From: Tridacna crocea
Lineage: Eukaryota; Mollusca; Bivalvia; Cardiida; Cardiidae
NCBI GenBank assembly: GCA_943736015.1
Contig: OX031060.1
Span: forward strand, 19,855,231 to 19,919,230
Direction of reading: 5' to 3'
DNA: 64,000 nt
Shown here: positions 44,101 through 56,100 of the stretch, in pieces
How the letters are laid out: each line of letters starts with the position of its first letter
Numbering within the stretch: position 1 is the first letter of the stretch
Notes under the pieces: generated by a model
Database searches by the model: none
The model's input: only the letters and a program-made list of their open reading frames with translations
What the model was told of the DNA's origin: nothing
Position numbers and translations under genes: made by a program

Positions 44101-47100
44101 CGTATCGATCAAACTGACCGATACGGAGCCTTAGTGTTTATGTCGGCTAATATTGATTTGACCCATTTTCAGCGATGATTTTGGGTGACAGTCGTGTCGA
44201 ATTTTTATGGAAAATCCGTTGCACTCCTTGTATATTTTATAATAGAGAGTGACCACTTCGGCTGACATTTAGCTATTTTCACCAACTAAACGTCCGATTC
44301 CTGTGCTCAAGGTTCAGAGGTTAGATAGGCTAAGATATTCATAACTTCAGTCTGAAGGTTATTTTTGTTATTTGGTCTCCACAAACCTTCACAGCAGCCC
44401 TTCTTTAAACCTTTCCCAAACAATCCCTGGTTTTCACAACCCTGAAAAAGAAGTCTTTTGAAAAATTGTGGGAAAAGGAGAAAATGCTGGTAACCAGCAT
44501 TTCTTCTTTTCCTACTATGTTTTCTACCCTCCCAGGACAAATTTCAATTTTTGAGTCTAGTTAATTTTGTCATCTGCAAATTCTTTCAAATTGGACCAGT
44601 CTAAAATTTTGTTGTTTGGTAAAGAGTTAAACATTCATGGAAGTAGTACGATTTTACCGGCATCTTTTCAAATGACTCTATGAAGTTGGTTGTTAGAAAA
44701 ACGTGTTAGATGTTATTTCTTTTTCTTTTGGGGATAGGTATTCAAGAGGCAAAAGAACTTGGAGCCAAGTACAGAATGGGACCAGAACTTGAAATCTGGT
44801 ATGCTTTATCATAACTCTTTACCAAACGACTAAATTTTAGACTGCTCCAAATTAACAAATTAAATTGAAATTTGTTTCAGCCGGGTTGAAAACATTGTAG
44901 GAGAATGAGAAAATGGTGGTTACCAGCATTTTCTCCTTTTCCCACAATGTTTTCAAAGGGCTTCTATGGCAGGGTCCTAAAAACAAGGGATTGTTCGGGG
45001 AAGGGTTTATCCCAAAAGTTACAGATGATACAATTTTATTCTTGTTTTAATATAAAGCTGCTGCCGACAATATTTTGACAACAATTCCTCTTTTCCTGCT
45101 CAGTTTTAAGATGGATTAACCCTTTACGACACAATAATGGCATTTGACTTTTGGTGACCGTTGCATGCTTGGGAAAAAAGCCTTTTGAAAACATTGTGGG
45201 AAAAGGAGAAAATGCTGGTAACCAGCATTTTCTCTTTATCCCACAATGTTTTCTGTCCTATCAATGAACAGTAGCTGTATTGAAATTGTTGTTTGCAAAT
45301 GCTTTCAATTTGAAAAAGGCTAAAATTTTGTTGTCTGCTTGGGGTTAAATGATTAAAATTAATTCAACAGCTTACAATGTTTTCAAAACCTTTCTTAGGT
45401 TGTTAAAACTTTGAATCGTGTGTAAAGAGTCACTTATTGCTCAAATAATGGTATTTGTTTTCCTCCCCTCAGCAAAGCAAGGGTATATTGCTTTGCTAAT
45501 GTTGGTTGGTAGGGGTTCCGGGGCTTGTTCGTCCCAAAACCAGTTCGTCCCTGGGCTTTTTCGTCCCTAGACTAATTCACCTGGGCTCGTTCGTCCGGGC
45601 TTGTTTGTCCCACATCACCGTTTCGATCTTATTGGAATATAATCGCTTTGTGCCCTCCAAGTAAACTGTTATTTTAAACATGCTAGTGTTTTGAACAAAA
45701 CTTACTGACTTACTTTGTTTTTGCTTCTCTTGAAGTCGTATTTTGAACAGAACAGAAACTGAATTAATTATTCAAGACTTTGACACACAATGTCTCCGCA
45801 TCGCCTCTTACCTAGACTAGCGGCCTTACATAACAATACTTATTGAAAATCCATATGTACATGTATGCATATATGAATTGTAATTTAATTTCTTTCCTAA
45901 ATACCATGATGGGGATGACGTCATATTTTTTCTTGTATTTAGTTTAGCTTAAACATATTTATTTTACATCGATTGAGAAACAAGTCCCGACAAGTTATAC
46001 TAATCTCTCTTGATTCTGCTTCCTGGGAACTACACCAGTACTCGCGCCGAATGTGTAGGCCGATGATAAATCCCGAAGTTGACACCCGCTCCCGAGAATC
46101 GAACTCAGGACCTTTTGGTTACGAGGCCGATGCTCTACGTCACGAACACAGACACCACATTTCTTTTACTTTGGTTTCTTCTTTAAACATGATGGGGATA
46201 TTTTTTTGTACAGTTATAAGTTCGGTTGAGTAAAATGGAAGGTATCAGGAGAACTCGTACCCTGGAGAACTCGTATTGGCAATAATGCGCAGTTAAGACC
46301 TTCTCAAAATCAAAATCAGTGAAGAATTCACTATGAACACTTTGGTTGGCAGATACATTAGTTGAGACGAACAAGCCCGGATCAAGGAGAAATCAGTTGG
46401 GACGAACAAGCTCAGACGAATGAGCCCGGACGAACAAGCACGGGCGAACAAGCCCAGGGACGAACAAGCCTGTTACCATTGGTAGGTTGGTTGGTGGATA
46501 GACCTTACCTTATCTGGATGATAACTAGGCACAGAATTGACCCAGGTTCTTCAAATTCGACACAGACATTTGTCTCGGAGTGCAAGACATGCATCTTGGA
46601 ATGTAGAGGTCAATCTGTCAAAGGTCAAGGTCACAGTGACTATCAACATGTTGATATATAGACCAAACCTTGTCCAGATGATAACTAGTCACAGAATTGA
46701 TCTAGGTTCATCAAAGTGGGCACAGACATGCATCTTGATATGTAATTGATCCCTATTGATTTTGAGATCAATCGGTCAAAGGTGAAGGTCACAGTGCCCC
46801 TCAACATGTTGATATATAGACAAACATTGTCCGGATGATAACTAGACACAGAAATGACCTAGGCTCTTTAAATATGGTACAGACATGCACTTTGGAGTGT
46901 AGATGATACCTATTGATTTTGAGGTCAATCGGTCAAGGGTCAAGGTCACAGTGACCTTCAACATGTTGATATGTAAACCAAACCTTGTCTTGATGATAAC
47001 TGAACACAAAAATGACCCAGGTTCTTCAAATTTGGCACAGACATGTGTCTGGGGTGTAGATGATCCCTAGTGATTTTGAGGTCAATCAATGGAATGTCAA

Positions 47101-50100
47101 GGTCACAGTGACCGTCAAAACTTGTCCAGATGAAAACTAGACACAGAATTGACATAGGTTTGTCAAATTCTGTACAGATATTTATCTCAGAGTGTAAATG
47201 ATCCCTATTGATTTTTTAGATTAATCTGTCAAAGATCAAGGTCATAGTGGCTGTCAACATGTTGATATATAGACCAAACCTTGTCCGGATGATAACTAGA
47301 TGCAGAATTGACCTAAGTTCTTCAAATTTGGCGAAGACATTTGTCTCTGAGTATAGATGATCCCTATTGATTTTGAGCTTAATTCTTCAAAGGTCTAGGT
47401 CACAGTGGCCTTCAACTTAATGACATATAGACCAAACCTTGTCCAGACGATAACCACACCCAGAATTGACCTAGATCCTTCAGATTCTGTACATAAATAT
47501 ACTTCTTGGAGTGTAAATGATCCCTATTGATTTTAAGGTAAATCCATGAAAGGTCAAGGTCATAGTAACCACCAGTTGATTCAGGGCTCATGCTGCTGTT
47601 CGCCACTGGAGCCATTTGCTAAAAAAAGTTAAAGTGTCTTAAAAATCATCATATGTAGCTAAACTTGTGGCTCCAATGTTTTATTTGCTTATTATTGGGG
47701 ACATAGTAAGCATCAAAGTCTACTGGGAAAAAGCGGAAGTCGAACGCTTGTTTTGATATCAATTAATGAACTGTGCCACTTCCTGTATCAATATGGCATT
47801 AGAGGGGACATGACTGTTTTACAAAAAATATTTGCCAAAAAAGGAAAAGGTATGCGAAAATAATGAGTGCCTTTGAGGCTAATATTTCCACATATTAACC
47901 ACAAGCTGATGAAATGAATTTTATGTATTTCATCTTATTATTTTGTCAATGAATGCCACTTTTAAAACTAATGATCTCTGGTCAATAAACCAGATATTCA
48001 GTAGGAGGAAATAATCTCACGCCCCCAGCTTAAATTACGTCATTTCTTTACCCATGAAACTTTTGAAAATAGACTCATGAAATATGATACCCGCCTGGGT
48101 GGCTCAGTGGTGAGCGTGACGGACTCATGACCCAGTGGTTGTGAGTTCGATACCCTGTTGAGTAATTCTTTCTTTCGGCATATTTTCGCCTCTCACCTCT
48201 GCAGAAGCATGTGAGAAAAGGAGTCAGTGACTTTGGAAAGAAAGTTAGTACTGGTATGAGAAAGCCAGGAAACACATGTGCGTCACCGACCGCCACAATA
48301 TGACCTTAGCTGTTAAAGTTGCGTTAAACCCCTATACATCCAACCAACCATGAAATATGATATGTCATTTTATAAAAGACAAAGCTTGTACATATCCAAG
48401 ACTTGGTGCCTTTTAATCAGTTGCAGATTGGGGAGAAAAAAACAACATTTTTTTAAAAGTATGTGATTATTTTTGATCAGTTGAATCAGTTGAGTTTATT
48501 TATAGATGTTGAATGTATCCATACGAAAAGATGGAAATGAATTTCCATAGACATAATTACTTTCATTGATTAACAGTTAGCCTGAGGGATCATTGATTTC
48601 TAAACTCTTTTATGTCATTAGTTCCTTCAAACATCTTTTTCTTCCTGTAGCAAGCTGCTTTTTAACCCTTTTCCCCATAAGGCATTTCTATGGTATCTCT
48701 AATTGACCTTAAATAAAAATAAGGATGAAGCTGTTTCAGATGTGTATATGACACCTTTTGATAGCATAGAAAACATTGTGGCAAAATGTGAAATTGCTCG
48801 TCACGAGCAATTTCACCTTTTGCCACAATGTTTTCCGAAGGCTCATACAAGCAATGCATAGAAATGAGTATATATGGAGTAAAGGGTTAAAACATAGAGA
48901 AAGGAGAAATTGGTGGCCACAATGCTCTCAGATGTGCTCATTTATCAAATTTTAATTTACCTATGTTGATTTATCCAGTTTTTAATGTTTTTTTTTTTTC
49001 AAAGTCTGCTGCTACAAATTTATTTCTGGAATTTTTGGGTATAGAATTTACTGATTATCACGGCTGAAAGAGAAGTTTTATGATAATAATAATTTCATGC
49101 AATTTCTTTCATTACAGAATTTACCTCAATCCAACAGTTTTTCCCTTACAGCGATTAATTAACTCTTTACCAATCAACAAAATTATAGGGTAGTCCAAAT
49201 TGAAAGCATCTACAGACAACAAAATAAATGTGACTGAAAAATCGAAATTTGATTTGAGGGGGTAGAAAACATTGTGGGAAAAGGAGAAAATGCTGGTTAT
49301 CAGCATTTTCTCCTTTTCCCACAATATTTTCTAAAGGCCTCTTTCACAGGGTTGTTAAAAGTCGGGACTGTGTGGTAAAGTGTTAAAGCTTTACCAAACA
49401 GTAAAATTTTATACTTATCAAAACTGAAAGTATTTGCAGGTGACAGAATAAATGTGATTTAAAAATCAAATTTGTGCTTGAAAGGGTAGAAAACATTGTA
49501 GGAAAAGGAGAAAATGCTGGTCCACATTTTTCATCAATCACAGATTACTATTTATTCATTTGGGTATATATCAGTCCTTGGAAAAAAGTCTACTATTTAG
49601 TCACATGGGTATATATCAGTCCTGGGACAAAAGTAAAAAACTAGGTAGTCAACACACAGTCTCAATTTTTCATGCCCTGAGAAAAAAAGCTTTTGAAAAT
49701 GTTTTGGGAAACAGATGAAAATACTGGTTACTAGCATGTTTTCCTTTTACCGCAATGTTTTCTACTCGAATAAAGGCAACTTTCATCATTTCAACCATCC
49801 TTGGTTTGTCGTCTGCATAAATATGCTTTGAATTTGGAAAAGTCTAAAATTTTATTTGTATGGTAAAGAGTAATACTTTTCTGTTTCTGAAATCCAAGAC
49901 AAACTATCTAGTGAATCTAGACACCCTGTCTCCGAAAAAAATCAGATGAAATAGAGAATATTTGTTTTTTTCGGTGAAAGATTGAAATTTATGTCATCGA
50001 GTGAACACCATCTGTAATATTTTCACGGGTAGCACAGCCACAAGTGAAAATATTACCAATGGTATTTCATGAGATGAAATAAATTTCGATCTTTTACCCA

Positions 50101-53100
50101 CAAAAAACCCCAAATATTCTATTTATTTCATGCTTTTTAACCCTTTCTCCCAGGGAGGAGCTTTATCAAATTCCAGTGCAGTACTTTTCCATTATTCCTC
50201 GTGGCTTACCCCTCCCACATAGCAACAGATTACAATATTATGTCATGCACAAGAAATGTAAGGCAAATTACGTCATATTTCCCATCTGGTTGTTAGGCAC
50301 GTGCAATTTACCTAGGCAACAAGAACATGAAATGGGTATTTTCACTGGTGGTACCAGTGTAAGATCGGAAAATATTTTCACTGCTATTTCTCGATATCCT
50401 ACCGGAAAGCATGAAATAATAATAATATATTATAAACATGTTAGACTGGTCCAAATTGAAAGCACTTGCCAAGGACAAAATCAATTTAACTCTAAAATTG
50501 AAATTTGTTTACAGCAAGGTAGAAAATGTTGTTGGAAAAGGAGAAAATGGTGGGCACCAACATTTTTTCTTTTCCCAAGATGTTTTCAGAAGGCTGCTAT
50601 CTAAGGATGGTAAAAACCAGGTATTGTTTGGTAAAAGGTTAATTTGTCCTTATAGTTCACCGAAAAGCAGATAGTGTAGATTCTGTATAGTCTGATTTTG
50701 ATCTACACTGTCTGTAAAACCACCTGCTAAAACTTATGGTAAAAAAGGAAAGGAAAAAGCTACACGTATCTGGAAATATGATCTTGGAACAGTGTGTGAC
50801 ACCAACTTCAGAATATAATTTCCTACTACACAACCAGTAAACAAGTTTTGTGGGTTTTTTTATTGTCTTCCTCTAACTATTGATCATCTAGATTACCAAT
50901 AATCAATCTATTGATTGTGATGTTCTGTGCTTGGACAGTTTAGTTGCCTATTGTGATCCAATATTTTAGGGCAAGAAAGACCAGTATCCTGCTGATATTC
51001 ATGACTGTATCTATCTTCGCGACCCAAGGTTACAATCACTATGTGGATCTTAGCAGGGCTGATTGAGCCCAATTTCGAGATTCCTGCGATGCGCCCTCTA
51101 TTGGATTCTGGTTTTTACCCCCCTTTACATCATATTTCTGAAAGCCAATGAAATATCAATTTACAAACAGCTTACGAATTTAATTATTCAACATGAAGCC
51201 ATAAACAGACATCTACGTGCGTTTCCATGTTTACCTCGTATTCGGAAGGTTGCGACCTTATTCTATTTTTATCAAAGATGAAATGCTACAAGCAATTTTT
51301 TTCGTTGCAGTTAAAACCATCTTCGTGAGCCAAGGTGAAAATCACTACGTGGATCTTATCTTGTCTGATTGAGCCCGATTTTGAGATTCTTTCGATGCGC
51401 CCTCTATTGGATGCTCTATTGGATTACTCCCCTTTTCATCTTTTCTACCCTTCACAAAACAAATTTCAAATTTTCAGTCACTTTTATTTTGTCGTCTGCA
51501 AATGCTTTCAATTTGGACCAGTCTAAAATATTGTCGTTTGGTAATGGGTTAAATATCAATATTTGGTGATTTTTTTTGTTTGGTTTTTAATTTCAGTGGT
51601 TATGGCTGCAATGACCATTTTCATGAGAGTGACACATTCCTGCATTCATGGCAGGTTTTGGCTGAGTTATTGGTTGCCCCAGAATGTCAGGATATTCTCT
51701 GTGATGTTGGAATGTAAGCTAACTTTGTTATTCTTTATTTACTCCTTTATTCCTTCACTCATTCATTCTTTGGTTGTTTATTCCTTCCCTCATGGTAGAG
51801 TTACATGTACCATTAGCCAGACAGATTTGCAGGATATTCTCAATTGGTTTAGCTTGTCAGCCAAAGTTCTCGTTCAATTTCTCATAGTTTTCTTTAACTT
51901 CTCTTAGTGCACTTAATGAAATAGACTTTTTCAAGAACAAATGAAAAAAAAACTTAGAATATTTAGATTTCAAAGTGGTCTTGGCCATAATATGCCTAAC
52001 CCTTTCCCAAACGACAAATTTTACACTCTGCCAAAATGAAAGAGTTTGCAAACAACATTTTTAACTTTCAAAACAATGGCAGAAAATTATCCGAATGGGC
52101 AGAAAACACTGTGGGAAAAGGAGAAATTGCTCGTTATGAACAATTTATCCATTTCTCACTGTGTTTTCAAAAGACTCTTACTGCAGACACGTAAAAACAA
52201 GGGCTTGTATGGGAAAGGGTAAAGAAAAAGAAGCAGAAAGTGGAAACCAGGGACTCAACTGCATGTTTAGTTGAGTCTGATCCTGATCTACTCTACTTGC
52301 AAAAGCATCAAAAGTTTTACTTAACTCATTACCACACAATCCCATCTTTTAACGACCCTGAGAAAGAAGCCTTTAGAAAACATGTAGGAAAAGGAGAAAA
52401 TGCTGGTAACCAGCATTTTCTCCTTTTCCCACAGTGTTTTCTACCCTTCCCAGAACAAATTTCAATTTTTCAGTCACTTTCATTTTGTCGTCTGCAAATG
52501 CTTTCAATTTGAACCAGTCTAAAATTTTGTCGTGTGGGAAAGAGTTAACTCATTACCACACAATCCCATCTTTTAATGACCTTGAGAAAGAAGCCTTTAG
52601 AAAATGTTGTAGGAAAAGGAGAAAATGCTGGTAACCAGCATTTTCTCCTTTTCCCACAATGTTTTTTGTTCTTCACAAACCAAATTTTGATTTTTCAGTC
52701 ACATTTATTTTGTCATCTGCAAGTGCTTTCAATTTGGACCAGTGTAAAATTTTCTTGTGTGGTAAAGAGTTAAAGGCCTAGGAACACTTCCCATCTTGAG
52801 TGGAATTTTTAACGTGTCAAAGGTTCTGTAATTGTTTCATTACATTTTTTGTAGGCCTGTGATGCATAAAAATGTTGCCTACAATTGTCGAGTCATCTTT
52901 TTAAACAAGTAAGTATGTCTATCTATGGTAATTTATTTATCAATCACATTTTGGAAATAGCATAAAACCGAGTTTGACAAAAAGCAGTTCTGAAGAATAG
53001 CCTTTAAGGATAAGGAAAGCTTGTGACAAGTCTTCATCGTTTTTCTTAATATTTTTTTTATCTGCTCATACTTTCAGCTTTTTGTGACAGAAGACATAGA

Positions 53101-56100
53101 GGACATTTTTTTTTTGGTGAAAGATCAAAATTTATTTCATGGAGTGGACACCATCGGTAATATTTCCACTTGTGAAAATATTACCGATGGTGTTCATGAG
53201 ATGAAATAAATTTTGATCTTTCACAGAAAAAAAAAATATTCTATTCATTTTATGCTTTTAACCCTTTCTTGGAGGAGCTTTATCAAAATACGGTATAGTT
53301 CTTTTCCGTTATTCCCCGAGGCGTACCCCTCCCGCACAGCAACGCATTACAGTATTATGTCAAGCGCGAGAAATGTAAGGTAAATGACGTCATATTTCCC
53401 ATCTGGTTGTCAGGCATGTACAATTAACCTAGGCAACAAGAACATGAAAATCAGTATTTTCACTGGTGGTAACAGTGTAAGACAGAAAAATATTTTCACT
53501 GCTATTTCTCTATATCCTACTGGAAAGCATGAAATAAATTTATTTTGTAAGGGAATTATACTGATAGGGAATATTAATACATACTGAAACAACATTGAAA
53601 TGGAAGTAGTACATAATGATATAAACCCTAGAAATGTCTCCAGTATAATTCTGTTTGAATTCTTCTACACTCAGTTCATGTATTAGAGACATGCATACAA
53701 GTCATGAAAAAATGCTGGTGCTGGTAGCCAGTACTTTCCCATATTCCCACAATGTTTTATATCAGTTTGAAAGCAAACTTATTTTTATGCTCCCCGAAGG
53801 GCGAGCATATAGTCGCCGCTTCGTCCATCCGTCCTTCCGTCCGTCCATCCTTCCGTCCGTCCATCCGTCCGAAGCGATTTCTCCACAACCCTTGGACCAA
53901 ATTGGATAAAACTTCATATATGAACTCCTTAGGGTAAAGTGCCGATATATATTTCCCGGATTTTCAATTTGACCCCGTGTCATGGAAAAAAGGGGCTTAA
54001 TGCAAAATTGCAATTTTTACCAATATCTCATTCAGTTTTTGTCAGAATATCATGAAACTTCATGGTTATATTGTTTATGGATAGTTTTAGCATGTGCCCT
54101 TGCTATTTTTAATCTGGGCGTTTTTTAAGTTGACGTTCTATCATGGAAAAAGGGGGCTTCTGGCAAAATTCCAGTTTTTACTAATATTTCATTCAGTTTT
54201 GGTCAAAATTTCATTAAACTTCATGGTTATATTGTTTTTTCAAAGTTTCACCATGTGCTCTTATTTCTTTATCTATGTGTTTTTCAATTTGACCCTCTGT
54301 CATGGAAAAAGGGGGTTTCTTGTAAAATGAAAAAGGGGCCCTAATGCAAAATTGCAATTTTTACTAATATCTTGTTCAGTTTTTGTCAACATTTCATGGC
54401 TATATCTTGTTTTACAAGTTTCAACATGTGCCCTTTCTTTTTGCAATCTATGAATTATTAATGCGCAAATATGTCCTTCCTGGTTTCTCAAATTAAGGCT
54501 GCATCACGGAAAAAGGGGACTTCATGGAAAAAATTGTTTTTCACTAGGTTTTCCTTTATCAGTGCTCAAAACTTTGCGAAATTTCAAATCTGAACTTGTT
54601 GGAACGTTGCCCAGGTTCCTCTCTTCCTTTTTCTCAATTTCAGGCTGCGTCTCGGAAAAAGGGGGCTTCACGTAAAAATTGTTTTATGTAATATTTAATA
54701 CATGACTGCTCAAAATTTTATAAAATTTCGAATTTTGAATTATTATTCAAAAATGCCACAAACCACACACCCGTTGTATTTATTGCAATGATCCAATATT
54801 GTCTTATGGGAAAAGGGGGCTTAAAGGGGGCTTATTGGGCTTATTGTCCTCTACAAGTTTGTGTTGGCTATCGCTAATATAGTAATTGCCTTTTCACTTC
54901 AAATTTTGGGGGGCATGAACAGGTTCTTCTAGGTGAAAAGAAGTGAATTTATATCAATTTCTTATATTTTATGACAAGCACTTGTTCGGGGAGCATAACC
55001 TGTCTCTGACGGCTCTTGTTTATTTCAAATCACATTTCTTTTTTGTAGTCTGCAAATACTTTTAAATTGGACATGTTGCCATTTTGCTATTTGGTAACAA
55101 GTGAATACATTATGTGGTCTAAAATGTTGCCATTTTGCTATTTGGTAACAAGTGAATATATTATGTGGTCTAAAGTGTTGCCATTTTGCTATTTAGTAAC
55201 AAGTGAATATATTATGTGGTCTAAAGTGTTGCCATTTTGCTATTTAGTAACAAGTGAATATATTATGTGGTCTAAACTGTTGCCATTTTGCTATTTGGTA
55301 AAAAGTGAATATATTTTGTGATCTAAAATGTTGCCATTTTGCTATTTGGTAACATGTGAATATAGTATGTGGTCTGCAAATGCTTTCATCATGGACAAGT
55401 GTAAAGTTTTGTGATCTGGTAAAGAGGTGGATTAACTCATTACCACACAACAAAATTTTAGGTTTGTCCAAATCGAAAGCATTTGCAGACGACAAAATAA
55501 AAATGTCTAAAAATTCTAAATTTGTTTTGTGAAGGCAAGAAAACATTGTTGGAAAAGGAGAAAATGCTGGTTACCAGCATTGTCTCCTTTTCCCACTGTG
55601 TTTTCAAAAGGTTTCTTTCTCAGGGGCGTCAAAAATAGGGATTGTGTGGTAATGGGTTGATACTTTGCCACACAAATTTTGACAAAGGCTTTTGAAATAT
55701 TGTTGGAAAAGGAGAAAATGCTGATAACCAGCATTTTCTTTTTTCCCCCACATATGGTTTTTATGACCCAGAGGAAAAAGCCTTCTGAAACCATTGTAGG
55801 AAAAGGAGAAAATGCTGATAACCACCATTTTCTCCTTTTCCCACTATTTTTTCTACTCTTCTTTAGTAAAGTTTCAATTTTTGAGTCACATTTATTTTGT
55901 TGTCTGAAATGCTTTGAATTTGGACAAGTCTAAATTTTTGGCATTTGGTAATGGGTTAAGCTACATTCAATATGTTGTCTGCCAATACTTCAGTTTGGAC
56001 AAGTCCAAAATTTTGTTGCCAAGTAAAGTGCTTTCGATACTTTTTAGGAAGATATTACTTATCCGTCCAAAGATGATTCTTTGCAATGATTACAACTATA

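Larger units (their letters stand above)
32340..44305. mobile_element. Composite foldback element with ~340 bp terminal inverted repeats and 7 bp target duplication
   Basis: The left arm 32340-32682 and right arm 42787-44305 (minus a nested 1.2 kb insertion) are inverted copies, starting CACAAGAATCGG and ending CCGATTCCTGTG. CTCAAGG flanks both ends (32333-32339, 44306-44312). The arms share words (AAGGAGTGCAAC, CACCCAAAATCA) with the complete 830 bp foldback at 23728, so this is the same family. Its centre is filled by other elements. No transposase was recognised. Confidence 0.85.

Noticed and set aside
32340-44305. Polinton/Maverick or other giant self-synthesising transposon
   Set aside because: Size and long inverted ends fit, but the duplication is 7 bp, and no polymerase, integrase, ATPase or capsid-like frame was found. 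The interior resolves into nested small elements.
50176-50604. 142-codon open frame
   Set aside because: Spans the dispersed repeat at 49960 and a MITE. The repeat's copy at 53105 does not preserve the frame.
51563-51907. 114-codon open frame overlapping NADSYN1 exon 3
   Set aside because: Runs in a different frame from the exon and continues into intron; shadow.
53762-54013. Frames rich in [11 protein letters not shown]
   Set aside because: Translation of the CCGTCCGT tract in the GGGGAGCATA element.
55075-55375. CRISPR-like regular repeat array
   Set aside because: Units are contiguous without unique spacers, and the genome is eukaryotic. It is a 51 bp minisatellite.
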